64,000 nucleotides of DNA from contig NZ_JAGA01000002.1 in NCBI RefSeq assembly GCF_000526415.1, forward strand, positions 764,001 to 828,000, written 5' to 3'. The translations under genes and the position numbers were made by a program. The DNA is from Kallotenue papyrolyticum. GTDB taxonomy: Bacteria > Chloroflexota > Chloroflexia > Chloroflexales > Kallotenuaceae. A model generated the notes under the pieces. That model saw nothing but the letters and a program-made list of their open reading frames with translations. It did no database searches and was not told the origin of the DNA. Below, piece by piece: positions 1-8,611 of the stretch (positions are counted from its first letter, which is position 1; each line of letters starts with the position of its first letter).

Positions 1-1992
1 GGCCAGCCCTTCCTGATCGTGCTGGGCGGTCTGCTGGGCCGTACAAGCCCCAATCTTGGCGAGCTGCAGACCGTGTCAACCAAACGGATCTTTTTCTACC
101 CGCTCACCATGGATGAGCAGGGGCGGCTTGGCGCGCAGGCGCAGTGGGCTGAAGCTGGACGGGTCCTGCCCCATGCTCCTGATTACGATCTGCCGGAGTT
201 CGAGGGCACAGGCTTGCGCGGCAGCGGCGCGTATGACCTGATGGCGGCTGTGGTGCCAATCGCCGGACAGCCTTACCTGTATATCTTTGGCGGTCATAAC
301 CGCACGTTCAACGGCAGCGCCTATCAAGATGCGATTGCCTCGACGATCTACCGCGCGCCGCTGGCTCGCAACGGTAGTGCTCTGCAGATCGGCGCGTGGG
401 ATTGGAGCGATGACAGTCAGCATATTTTGAGCGAGACGAACGATCCCTTGCCACTGGCCGGGGCGGTAGCCGTGAGCTATAGCGATCCGCTGCTCAACAA
501 GACAGCGGTATATCTGACCGGTGGCTATAACGCGGTGGTGGGCGATCAGCCGACGCGCGAAACACATGTCTATGTTGCGGTGATCGATGGTGCTAACCCC
601 GCGACACCGTTGAGCTGGCATCCCCCTGGCTCGATGAGCGCGCCGCGCGACTCGCACGGAGCGATCCAGTTCAACGGTATCGTGGTGCTTGGCGCCGGTC
701 GTGATCAGAACGGCGATGCCACGACGACTATGGCAGCCGGCTATCTGGAGGCGGATCTGTCGCTGTACCGTGATCCCAACAATCCCAACGCACCCAACTT
801 CGAGGTGTTGGTTGGTGGCATTGCCGAAGCGCGCGCGCTGCACACCATGGCGACGCTCAACAACCGTGAACACGGTTCGTTTGGTTACATCATCGGTGGT
901 GAAAAAGCCTCCGGCAGTTCGATTATTCAGGCAACACCCGATGTGCTGGTAGTCGATCTGGACCAGCCGCCACAGCCCGGAGATAGTGTGGTCAGTGAAG
1001 GCACCTATACTACGCCGGTGTACGATTTCGGTCAGAACGCGAAATACTACAGCCTGAACTGGAAGGCGATCGTCAGCGCCAACTACAACGCTCAAACCAA
1101 TCCGATCCAGTTAGCTTACCGTGTTGGCAACGATCCGCTCAACCTGCCGGCGCCCGTGCCCATCCCGGTACGCACGGTGAACGGTGTCAATACCTTCACC
1201 TTCAATCCCAATCTGGAAGGGCGCTACATCCAGTTTGTGGCCACACTGAAGGCCGACACCGCCGCTCAGTCGCCCATTCTGGATCAGCTCTCGCTGGAGC
1301 TCGAGCGTGAGGGCTTTCCCAACCTGAAGATCATCAACGCCGGCATGCAGGTGAATAACACCGGTAATCCGCGCTTTATCCCCAACGTGACCATCGGCAA
1401 CAAGCCCTACACCAAGGTGGTCAACGGGCAGACGATCACTGTGCCGGCCCTGCCCGCCAACTGGGACGGCGAGGGCACGCTCTACGTTGACATGTACATC
1501 ACCCGCGATAATGGTACCGGGACGCAGCCCAATCCACCCACACTCGGCCAAGCAGGCACCGTCTATGCCAAGGTAGATAAAGCATCGCTGCCGGTCAACG
1601 CCGAGTATACCATTCCGGTGACCAGCAGCCCGCATCCCTACACTTGGCGACCGGCGAGCTGTGCGCAGGCGCCCTGTCCGCTGGTCGACTGGAACAGCAT
1701 CTTCAGCCAACCGGGGCGCTACCATGTCTGGGTCATGGTCGACTCAATCGACCAGGATACGATCAACGCCGAGCAGGATGCGACCCTCCGCCAGCAACTG
1801 GCCAGCTTTGGCCGGGTGGTCGAAGCGCAGACCGGCGGTACCGACGGCGAGACGGACAACACCTTCTACTTCAGTGTAGACGTGACGCAGGTCGCGCCGC
1901 GTGTGCTGTTGCCGCTCGTCGTTAAATCGGGCACCGGCATCCAGAGCGCGAGCGAGCCAACGCCCACCTCCACGCCACGTGGGCGTGACTAA
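1..1992 (+). CDS. Secreted kelch-repeat-like protein, 5' partial
   Basis: The reading frame is open from base 1, so the gene begins upstream of the window; 663 residues are visible. Several segments end in a hydrophobic strand plus Gly-Gly (VLGG, YIFGG, YLTGG, YIIGG), as in kelch beta-propeller blades, in roughly the first 310 residues. A beta-rich region follows and the protein ends in an LPLVV motif plus a Thr/Pro-rich tail, a C-terminus often seen in secreted Chloroflexota proteins. It is probably extracellular. No catalytic motif is visible, so the molecular role is unknown; binding or adhesion is only a guess. Confidence 0.65.
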   Translation, partial: GQPFLIVLGGLLGRTSPNLGELQTVSTKRIFFYPLTMDEQGRLGAQAQWAEAGRVLPHAPDYDLPEFEGTGLRGSGAYDLMAAVVPIAGQPYLYIFGGHNRTFNGSAYQDAIASTIYRAPLARNGSALQIGAWDWSDDSQHILSETNDPLPLAGAVAVSYSDPLLNKTAVYLTGGYNAVVGDQPTRETHVYVAVIDGANPATPLSWHPPGSMSAPRDSHGAIQFNGIVVLGAGRDQNGDATTTMAAGYLEADLSLYRDPNNPNAPNFEVLVGGIAEARALHTMATLNNREHGSFGYIIGGEKASGSSIIQATPDVLVVDLDQPPQPGDSVVSEGTYTTPVYDFGQNAKYYSLNWKAIVSANYNAQTNPIQLAYRVGNDPLNLPAPVPIPVRTVNGVNTFTFNPNLEGRYIQFVATLKADTAAQSPILDQLSLELEREGFPNLKIINAGMQVNNTGNPRFIPNVTIGNKPYTKVVNGQTITVPALPANWDGEGTLYVDMYITRDNGTGTQPNPPTLGQAGTVYAKVDKASLPVNAEYTIPVTSSPHPYTWRPASCAQAPCPLVDWNSIFSQPGRYHVWVMVDSIDQDTINAEQDATLRQQLASFGRVVEAQTGGTDGETDNTFYFSVDVTQVAPRVLLPLVVKSGTGIQSASEPTPTSTPRGRD

Positions 1993-2001
1993 CGCCTGTC
2001 G

Positions 2002-2034
2002 GCAACGGGTCGGGGAAGCTCCCCGACCCGTTGC
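2002..2034 (+). terminator. Strong hairpin after the kelch-like gene
   Basis: A perfect 14-bp inverted repeat (2002-2015 with 2021-2034) flanks a 5-nt loop and starts 10 nt after the stop codon. There is no T tract, as often in GC-rich genomes, so termination is inferred from stem strength and position. Confidence 0.7.
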
Positions 2035-2238
2035 GCATGATGCAGCGCGGCTGCTGGCTGGGATCTACGCCGAGCCGTCGGCCAGGCGCTGCGTTGCCAC
2101 CCTGCCGTGCGTCTGCGCACATTGCCGTTTCTTGAGGCGAAATACTGGTATATAGCCAGGAAGCCCGCTTGCGCCGCTTCTGAAAGTACCAAGCCGGTTT
2201 AGGTCTCTGGCGTGAGACGCAAGCTGAGCGCTCCTCTC

Positions 2239-2244
2239 TATAAT
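2239..2244 (+). promoter_or_regulatory. TATAAT -10 box before the tad operon
   Basis: A perfect TATAAT lies about 110 nt upstream of cpaB. No good -35 is seen 16-18 nt upstream. Within the 2035-2353 gap this is the main promoter-like signal; otherwise the stretch holds only the hairpin just downstream and no credible gene. Confidence 0.4.
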
Positions 2245-2245
2245 G

Positions 2246-2273
2246 CCAGGGCAGCACTCGCGTGCTGCCCTGG
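2246..2273 (+). promoter_or_regulatory. 12-bp perfect hairpin at the predicted 5' end of the tad mRNA
   Basis: Arms 2246-2257 and 2262-2273 pair perfectly around a TCGC loop. The hairpin sits directly after the TATAAT box, so it would form the extreme 5' end of the transcript and could stabilise it. Alternatively it ends a transcript reading in from upstream. Confidence 0.45.
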
Positions 2274-2353
2274 TCGTGTGAGGGCGTCGGCAGGAGCTGA
2301 CAACACGACCCCAGTCGGTCAACCACCCTTGAGCAAAGGACGGGTACCTCACT

Positions 2354-3397
2354 ATGCGGCGTGGAAGCAGTAGTCTGTTCATCCTTTTGGGGCTGTTCCT
2401 GGTCCTGGCAGCCGCTGCAGCCTTTGTTGTCATGTTCTATGCCCCCGGATCAGGGCTCTCGCTGGCCGCGCAGCCGGCACAACTCCCCCCGACGCCCGAG
2501 CCAATGGTGCCGGCGATCAAAGCCGAGATCGATATTCCGGCCGGAACCGTCTTGAGCACGACCGATGGCCTGCTCAAGAGCGAGATGGTTCCGGCCAGCC
2601 AGTTCCTGCCCGATCTCAATCTGGCCAGCCTGGAAGAGGCGCGCAACATGGTGGTGACCAGCGACATCAAGGCCAACGAGCTGGTGCGCAAGGATATGCT
2701 GCGCAAGGCGGGATTGTCGCAGAAGATTCCACCGGCCGCGCCGGGTCAGCCCTCGTTGAAGGCGTTCCCGATCCAGGTCAATAGTCTGTCGGGCGTGGCT
2801 GACCTGATCCAGCCCGGCGATTTTGTTGATATTCTGGCGTCGTTCAACCTGGATGTGGTGACCTTCACGCCGGGCGCGCCGCAGCAAGCCGAAGGTGGCG
2901 TGCGTATCGACAGCATCGTCGAGCGCACCAGCAACGAGGGCGCAACCAAGGTGCTGCTCCAGGATGTGGAAGTGCTGGATGTCATCAAGCCCGCGCCGCC
3001 GGCCGAAGGTCAGACCGAGGCCTCGCCGCCTCCGACGCCGGTGCCCCAGGGAGGCGAGGGCCAGACTACCCCGCCACCCAGCACCGCCGGCAACACGCTC
3101 AACGCGGGCAACTGGATCATCATCGTAGCGGTGACCAACCAGGAGGCCGAAGTGCTGCGCTTCGCGCTGGATCGCGGCATCGGTATCACAACCGTGCTGC
3201 GCCGCGCGGGCGACCACACCACCGAGCGTACGGTGGGCGCGACCATGCGCATCCTGATCGACAACTACGGCATGCCTGTGCCGAGCTTTATGCAGGTGTC
3301 ACAGCAGCCGGCGACGACGGTGATCGAAGGCGTGCCACAACTGCCGCAGGTGCGTCCGCAATCGTTCGCGCCGACGGTCGAGCCAAGCAATCCGTAG
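2354..3397 (+). CDS. cpaB: Flp pilus assembly protein CpaB (RcpC)
   Basis: The protein has 347 residues with one N-terminal membrane segment (about residues 8-30). An SAF-type domain near residues 55-130 is followed by an RcpC/CpaB domain containing 'GDFVDIL', with a Pro-rich insert near 215-245. CpaB is a periplasmic or outer-face component of the tad (tight adherence) pilus machine. It opens the operon cpaB-cpaE-cpaF-tadB-tadC. No flp pilin or prepilin peptidase gene is visible here, so these must lie elsewhere. Confidence 0.85.
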   Translation: MRRGSSSLFILLGLFLVLAAAAAFVVMFYAPGSGLSLAAQPAQLPPTPEPMVPAIKAEIDIPAGTVLSTTDGLLKSEMVPASQFLPDLNLASLEEARNMVVTSDIKANELVRKDMLRKAGLSQKIPPAAPGQPSLKAFPIQVNSLSGVADLIQPGDFVDILASFNLDVVTFTPGAPQQAEGGVRIDSIVERTSNEGATKVLLQDVEVLDVIKPAPPAEGQTEASPPPTPVPQGGEGQTTPPPSTAGNTLNAGNWIIIVAVTNQEAEVLRFALDRGIGITTVLRRAGDHTTERTVGATMRILIDNYGMPVPSFMQVSQQPATTVIEGVPQLPQVRPQSFAPTVEPSNP

Positions 3398-3490
3398 CCG
3401 ATCGGCGCCGGGAGCAGCGGCGCGCAGCGCCAAGGCTGGAGACCGCGCCTGACGCGGCCAGAGTAGTGTTCTGGCACTATCGAGGAACAC

Positions 3491-4762
3491 ATGGCTGAGC
3501 ACGAGGATAAAATTCGAGTCATCATCGCCGACGACGTTGCCGAAACGCGCGAGATCCTGGAAAAGGCGCTCTACTTCGAACGCGATATCACGGTCGTCGC
3601 TAAGGCAGCCAACGGACGCGAGGCCGTCCAGCTCTGCAAGCAGCATCAGCCCGATGTGGTGTTGATGGATATCAACATGCCGGAGCTGGATGGGATTGCC
3701 GCGACCGAGGCGATCGTGGCGCAGGTGCCCGGCACGCAGGTGATCATCATGAGCGTGCAGAGCGAGCAGGAGTACCTGCGCCGCGCGATGCTGGCCGGCG
3801 CGCGCGAGTATCTGATCAAGCCGCCCGACACCGACGAGCTGGTGCGCAGCATTCGCCATGTGTATAAGCTGCGCGGGCAGGTGCCACGCGCCGTGATCGG
3901 CGGCGCGATCGAAGGCCCCGACGGCCGCAGCGATCAGGGTAAGGTGGTGGCCGTCTTCAGTCCCAAAGGTGGCGTCGGCTGTACGGTGGTGGCGGCCAAC
4001 CTGGCGGTGGCGCTCAAACAGATCACCAGCAAGCGCGTGGCGCTGGTGGACGGCAACCTGGTCTTCGGCGATATCGGCGTGGCGATGAACATCGTCGCCA
4101 ACAAAACCATCGTCGATCTGGCCTCGCGCGTGCACGATCTGGACGCCCAGTTGATCAACGATGTGACCGTGCCGCACAACTCGCAGGTGCGTGTGCTGTT
4201 GGCGCCGCCCGATTCGCAGAGCGGCGAGGCGATCACCCCTGACCAGTTGCGCGCGGTGCTGGAAGGGCTGCGCCAGCAGTTCGATTACATCGTCGTCGAT
4301 ACCCAGAGCGCCTACGACGATCGCACGCTGACGATCCTGGACGTCGCCGATCGCGTGATCGTGCTGCTGACGCTGGAGCTGACCACGATCAAAAACGTCA
4401 AGCAGTTTATCGAGCTGGCCGGTCCGCTGGGCTATCCCGATGACAAGCTGATGCTGGTGCTCAACAAGGCCGACTCGCGCCTGGGAATCCGCGCCGAAAG
4501 CATCGAGGGCCAGATGCGCCATAAGGTCGCGGCGCAGATCGGAAACGCACCCTACGATGTCACGCTGGCGCTGAACCAGGGCGTGCCGCTGGTGATCGAC
4601 CGCCGCAACCATCCGGTTGCGCGCGATCTGCTGGCGCTGGCTGCGCTGACCGCCAGTGCGCTGACGCCGGTCGAGAGCGCGGCGACCCCCGCGGCCAAGG
4701 CCAAGCCCGCCACGCCTGCGGAAAGCAAGGGCTTGTTCGGTCGTCTGCTCGCCAAGCGCTGA
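3491..4762 (+). CDS. cpaE: CpaE/TadZ-like: receiver domain fused to MinD/ParA-type ATPase
   Basis: Residues 1-125 form a complete receiver domain: acidic pair in 'IIADD', phospho-acceptor Asp in 'VLMDINMP' and Lys in 'LIKPP'. The second half is a P-loop ATPase with deviant Walker A 'KGGVGCT', keeping the signature first Lys but carrying Cys where the P-loop Lys usually lies. CpaE/TadZ proteins localise the tad pilus machine to the cell pole. GAGGAA lies ahead of the ATG, and cpaF follows after 42 nt. In several known homologues the receiver is degenerate; here it looks phosphorylatable. Confidence 0.87.
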   Translation: MAEHEDKIRVIIADDVAETREILEKALYFERDITVVAKAANGREAVQLCKQHQPDVVLMDINMPELDGIAATEAIVAQVPGTQVIIMSVQSEQEYLRRAMLAGAREYLIKPPDTDELVRSIRHVYKLRGQVPRAVIGGAIEGPDGRSDQGKVVAVFSPKGGVGCTVVAANLAVALKQITSKRVALVDGNLVFGDIGVAMNIVANKTIVDLASRVHDLDAQLINDVTVPHNSQVRVLLAPPDSQSGEAITPDQLRAVLEGLRQQFDYIVVDTQSAYDDRTLTILDVADRVIVLLTLELTTIKNVKQFIELAGPLGYPDDKLMLVLNKADSRLGIRAESIEGQMRHKVAAQIGNAPYDVTLALNQGVPLVIDRRNHPVARDLLALAALTASALTPVESAATPAAKAKPATPAESKGLFGRLLAKR

Positions 4763-4804
4763 GCAGCGCCGCGCGGGCACAAGACGCTACAGAGGTGGTG
4801 ACGT

Positions 4805-6202
4805 ATGTCGCTGTTGAAACGCATCGGTGAACCGGGAGCGGGCGTTGGTGTCCCGCCGACGCCCGCAGCGGGCGTCCGTCCCTCGGCGCCGCCGGCAGCG
4901 CGTCCGGCTACGCCGATGCGCGAGCCGGACCAGGCGCGCGTGGCCGAGATCCGCCGCAAGGTGCAGGAGCGTCTGATCGAAACGATCGATCCACGCAGCG
5001 ACACCAATAACCCAAACCTGATCCAGCGGCAGGTGGACGAGCTGCTCAGCAGCGTGCTCGACAGCGAGGCGGTGGTGATGAGCCGCAGCGAGCGCGCTCG
5101 CCTGCTGGAAATGATCCTGCACGATATCACCGGCCTGGGGCCGTTGGAAGATCTGCTGGCCGATCCGGAGATCAGCGAAATCATGGTCAACGGTCCCAAA
5201 CAGATCTACGTTGAGCGCAAGGGCAAGCTCCAGAAAACGACAACGACCTTTCTCAACGACGAGCATGCCATGCGCATCATCGACCGCATCATCGCGCCGT
5301 TGGGCCGGCGTGTGGATGAGTCGTCGCCCATGGTCGACGCACGCCTCAAGGATGGCTCGCGCGTCAACGTGATCATCCGCCCGATTTCGCTGATCGGTCC
5401 GGTGATCACCATTCGCAAGTTTGCCAAGGAGCGCATCACCGTTGACGACCTGATCCGCTTCGGCACCGTCACGCGCGAGATGGTCGACCTGCTGGCAGCC
5501 TGTATCAAAGCGCGGCTCAACATCGTGGTCGCAGGTGGTACCGGTTCGGGGAAAACGACGACCCTCAATATCCTGTCGAGCTTCATCCCCGAGGACGAGC
5601 GCATCATCACCATCGAGAATGCCGCCGAGCTGCAGCTGCGCCAGGAGCACGTCGTCACGCTGGAGTCGCGTCCGGCCTCGATCGAGGGCACCGGCGAGGT
5701 GACGATGATGGACCTGATCGTCAATGCGCTGCGTATGCGTCCCGATCGGATCATCGTCGGTGAGTGCCGCGGTGGCGAGACGCTGGCCATGCTGCAGGCG
5801 ATGAATACCGGCCACGATGGTTCGTTGACCACCCTGCACGCCAACTCGCCGCGCGACGCGATCGCCCGTATCGAGACGATGTGTTTGATGGCCGGCATGG
5901 ATCTGCCGATTCGCGCCATTCGCGAGCAGACCGCTTCGGCCGTCGATCTGATCGTGCAGCAGGCGCGGCTCAAGGATGGTTCGCGCAAGATCGTCAACAT
6001 CACCGAGGTGCTGGGCATGGAGGGTGAGATGGTCCAGCTCCAGGATATCTTCGTCTTCGAGCAAACGGGCGTGGACGAGAACGGCAAGATCGTCGGGCGG
6101 CTGCGGCCTACCGGCGTGCGACCACGCTTTTTGGAGAAGTTCGAAGCCTCCGGCATCTACCTGCCGCCGGGCATCTTCGGTTCGGGTGATCGCTTTATCT
6201 AG
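4805..6202 (+). CDS. cpaF: Flp pilus assembly ATPase CpaF (TadA)
   Basis: This 465-residue secretion ATPase carries Walker A 'GGTGSGKTTT' (about residue 245), the Walker B region 'MRPDRIIVGECRG' and the His-box region 'MNTGHDGSLTTLHAN'. It powers assembly of the Flp/tad pilus at the inner membrane, working with TadB and TadC. An AGAGG ribosome site precedes the ATG. The N-terminal 40 residues are Ala/Pro-rich and probably disordered. Family assignment is secure; whether the machine functions depends on the broken tadC downstream. Confidence 0.93.
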   Translation: MSLLKRIGEPGAGVGVPPTPAAGVRPSAPPAARPATPMREPDQARVAEIRRKVQERLIETIDPRSDTNNPNLIQRQVDELLSSVLDSEAVVMSRSERARLLEMILHDITGLGPLEDLLADPEISEIMVNGPKQIYVERKGKLQKTTTTFLNDEHAMRIIDRIIAPLGRRVDESSPMVDARLKDGSRVNVIIRPISLIGPVITIRKFAKERITVDDLIRFGTVTREMVDLLAACIKARLNIVVAGGTGSGKTTTLNILSSFIPEDERIITIENAAELQLRQEHVVTLESRPASIEGTGEVTMMDLIVNALRMRPDRIIVGECRGGETLAMLQAMNTGHDGSLTTLHANSPRDAIARIETMCLMAGMDLPIRAIREQTASAVDLIVQQARLKDGSRKIVNITEVLGMEGEMVQLQDIFVFEQTGVDENGKIVGRLRPTGVRPRFLEKFEASGIYLPPGIFGSGDRFI

Positions 6203-6251
6203 AGCGGGATCGGCGTCGCGCGGCGTCGGCTACTCGCTGTGAGTGGTGGAT

Positions 6252-7232
6252 ATGAATCTCCTGCCATTGATCCTGATTGGGCTGCTGCTCAGCGCCGGCG
6301 TGTTGCTGCTGCTGCTGGCGCTGGTGATGCGCCGACGCTCGGTCAGTGTTGATGATCGGCTGGCGCAGATCACCGGCGGAGCACAGCAGCAGGATGCTGC
6401 GGTGGATCTGCGGGCACGCGTGGATGCCATTGTTTCCAAGACCGAGCGCGGCTCGCGGATTGGACGCGACCTGGCGCGCGCCGACCTGAAGCTGACCGCC
6501 GGCGAGTTCGTGATGCTCAAAATGGGCAGCGCCGTGCTGGTCGGCCTGGTGGCTGCCTGGCTGTCATCGCAGTTTTTGGGCACCTTCAGCCTACCGGCCG
6601 CTGCGGGAGCGCTGCTCTTCGGTGGGGTGCTCGGCTCGTTCTTGCCCGACCTCTACGTCAAGATTCGCGCGCGTTCGCGCATCACCAAGTTCAACGATGC
6701 GTTGGCCGATACCTGTGCCATGCTGGCCAGCTCGTTGCGCTCCGGCTACTCGCTGTTGCAGGCGATGGACCTGGTGGCGCGCGAGGGCTCCGGTCCGGTA
6801 GCGACCGAGTTCCGGCGTGTGGTGCAGGAGGTTGGTCTGGGTCTTTCGACGGAGAAGGCGCTGGAAAATCTGTACCGGCGCGTGCCCAGCGAAGACCTGG
6901 ATCTGATGATCACCGCGATCAACATCCAGCACGAGGTCGGTGGCAACCTGTCGGCGATTCTGGAAAGCATTGCGCACACCATTCGCGAGCGTGTGCGCAT
7001 CAAGGGCGAGATCCGCACGCTGACGGCGCAGGGCCGCATTTCAGGCTACATCATCACCGGCCTGCCGGTTGCGTTGGCCATCTTTCTGTCGTTGATCAAT
7101 CCTGGCTACATGGCGCCGATCTTCACCTTCGGCTTTCCGCCGAATGCCTGGTGCTGCCTGCCGGTGACCTCAGGGGTGATGATCGTGGCCGGCTATTTCG
7201 CGATCATGAAGATCGTCAATATCGATATCTAG
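6252..7232 (+). CDS. tadB: Flp pilus assembly membrane protein TadB
   Basis: The protein (326 residues from ATG 6252; in-frame GTGs at 6243 and 6246 are alternatives) has an N-terminal membrane helix, a helix pair near residues 90-130, a cytoplasmic type II secretion F domain ('LRSGYSLLQAMD' then 'NIQHEVGGNLS') and C-terminal hydrophobic segments. TadB with TadC forms the inner-membrane platform on which the CpaF ATPase acts. It lies 49 nt after cpaF and 10 nt before tadC, consistent with co-transcription. Confidence 0.88.
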   Translation: MNLLPLILIGLLLSAGVLLLLLALVMRRRSVSVDDRLAQITGGAQQQDAAVDLRARVDAIVSKTERGSRIGRDLARADLKLTAGEFVMLKMGSAVLVGLVAAWLSSQFLGTFSLPAAAGALLFGGVLGSFLPDLYVKIRARSRITKFNDALADTCAMLASSLRSGYSLLQAMDLVAREGSGPVATEFRRVVQEVGLGLSTEKALENLYRRVPSEDLDLMITAINIQHEVGGNLSAILESIAHTIRERVRIKGEIRTLTAQGRISGYIITGLPVALAIFLSLINPGYMAPIFTFGFPPNAWCCLPVTSGVMIVAGYFAIMKIVNIDI

Positions 7233-7242
7233 GGAGGGTCAT

Positions 7243-8179
7243 ATGCCATCGATGTTGGTACTTCTCCTCATGGCGACCCTGTTCCTGGGCGGGCTGCTGA
7301 TCCTGGTGCTGGGCGTGGCGCGCCAGCGTCGCACCGTCTCCCTCGATCAACGTCTGGCGGCGCTCACCGAACAGCCGCGCACGCTCGAGGAGTTGGAGCT
7401 GGAGCTACCCTTCCGCGAGCGGGTCTTGCAGCCGATGCTGCATAGCCTGTTCAACCTGTTTGGCAAACTTTCGCCGAGCAAAAACGCCGGCAAGATCAAA
7501 CAAAACCTGGAGCAGGCCGGCAATCCGGGCAACCTGACGCCGACGATGTTTGTCGGTGTGCGCATGACGGTTGGCCTGTTGGGCGCGGGGATCGGTTTCT
7601 ACTTCGGTACCCTGCTGGGCCTGCCGCTGATCAACCGGCTGCTGTGTGTCGCGCTGGGTGCTGTGATGGGCTATATCCATCCTGCCCGGCATCTGGCTCG
7701 ACCGCAAGATGCGCGAGCGCAAGAAGAAGATCTTCCGCTCCATGCCCGATGCGCTCGACCTACTGTCGATCAGCGTTGAGGCCGGTCTGGGCTTTGATCT
7801 GGCGCTCCAGCGCGTGGCCAACAAGTGGGACAACGATCTGAGCCGCGAGTTCCGGCGTGTGATCTCGGATATGCAGTTGGGCATTCCGCGGCGTGAGGCG
7901 CTCAAGCTGATGGCCGATCGCTGCGGCGTCGAGGAGCTGAACAACTTCGTGCAGGCGATTGTGCAGGCCGAGCAACTGGGTGTCAGCATCGGCAAGATCC
8001 TCAAGGTCCAGTCCGAGCAGATGCGCATTCGCCGCCGGCAGCGCGCCGAGGAGCTGGCCCATCAGGCGCCGGTGAAGATGCTCTTTCCGATGGTCTTTTT
8101 GATCTTCCCCTCGCTGCTGGTGGTGATCCTGGGACCGGCCATTCCCCGCTTGCTGAGCGCGACGGCGTTGGGTGGCTAG
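7243..8179 (+). pseudogene. tadC: tadC, interrupted by a one-base frameshift
   Basis: The gene starts at ATG 7243 after GGGAGG and reads as TadC for about 145 codons to 7677 ('GAVMGYI'). TadC homology then continues in the next frame from 7679 ('ILPGIWLDRKMRE') to the stop at 8177-8179. Removing one C at 7677-7678 would restore a continuous protein of about 311 residues with the usual F-domain features ('DLLSISVEAGLGFDLAL') and C-terminal hydrophobic segment. The original frame instead stops at 7779. It could be a real mutation, a phase-variable site or a sequencing error; the flanking sequence is otherwise well conserved. Confidence 0.85.
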
Positions 8180-8534
8180 CGTGTATCGCATCACCAATCA
8201 GACGCGCGGCACACTGCTGGCGACGCGCGCCGAGCGGGCGCGCTCGTTTTGGGCGCGGCTGCGCGGCTTGATGTTCCGCGCCGATCTGCCGCCTGGCGGT
8301 GGGCTGGTGATCGAGCCGAACAGCAGCGTCCACACCTTCTGGATGCGCTTCCCAATCGATGTTGTGTTTGTGGATCGCCAGGATCGGGTGGTGGGCCTGG
8401 CCGCCAACCTGCCGCCCAACCGACCCTACGCCGGCGCACGCAGGGCGCGGCGCACCATTGAGTTGCCCGCCGGCACCATCGCCGCAACGCAGACGCAGCT
8501 AGGCGATCGCTTGCACCTGGAGTGGGTGCCCTAG
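8172..8534 (+). CDS. DUF192 family protein
   Basis: The 120-residue protein matches DUF192: 'RARSFWARLRGLMFR', then 'THFWMRF-PIDVVFVD'-like spacing (here 'HTFWMRFPIDVVFVD') and 'ELPAGTI' near the end. The family is a small beta-rich fold of unknown biochemical role, often exported, but no signal peptide is present here. The GTG at 8172 overlaps the tadC stop by 8 nt, implying translational coupling; GTG 8181 is another start. Its last codons lie in a 28-bp tandem duplication. Confidence 0.82.
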   Translation: MASVYRITNQTRGTLLATRAERARSFWARLRGLMFRADLPPGGGLVIEPNSSVHTFWMRFPIDVVFVDRQDRVVGLAANLPPNRPYAGARRARRTIELPAGTIAATQTQLGDRLHLEWVP

Positions 8535-8569
8535 CTGCGCTCACCTGGAGTGGGTGCTCTAGCTGCGCT
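8514..8569 (+). repeat. 28-bp tandem duplication at the 3' end of the DUF192 gene
   Basis: Bases 8514-8541 are repeated at 8542-8569 with one C/T difference. The first copy contains the last codons and stop of the DUF192 gene, so the second copy is a non-coding echo of the gene end. Confidence 0.9.
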
Positions 8570-8575
8570 GCGCGG

Positions 8576-8604
8576 TTGACGGGCGTGACGGGGCATGCTA
8601 CCCT
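8576..8604 (+). promoter_or_regulatory. Promoter for thiamine pyrophosphokinase, probably leaderless
   Basis: TTGACG (8576-8581) and TACCCT (8599-8604) are 17 nt apart, and TGC directly before the -10 gives an extended -10. Transcription would start near the ATG at 8612, so the mRNA would lack a leader. Confidence 0.55.
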
Positions 8605-8611
8605 CATGCGC

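Noticed and set aside
76-1095. Long minus-strand open frame under the kelch-like gene
   Set aside because: It is rich in Arg/His/Gln as expected from reading a GC-rich gene backwards, has no ribosome site, and the plus-strand frame has protein-like repeats.
3299-4780. 493-codon minus-strand frame antisense to cpaE
   Set aside because: Composition is that of an antisense shadow; cpaE on the plus strand is unambiguous.
7677-7679. Programmed ribosomal frameshift in tadC
   Set aside because: No slippery heptamer, pseudoknot or upstream Shine-Dalgarno stimulator is visible at the junction; a plain indel is simpler.
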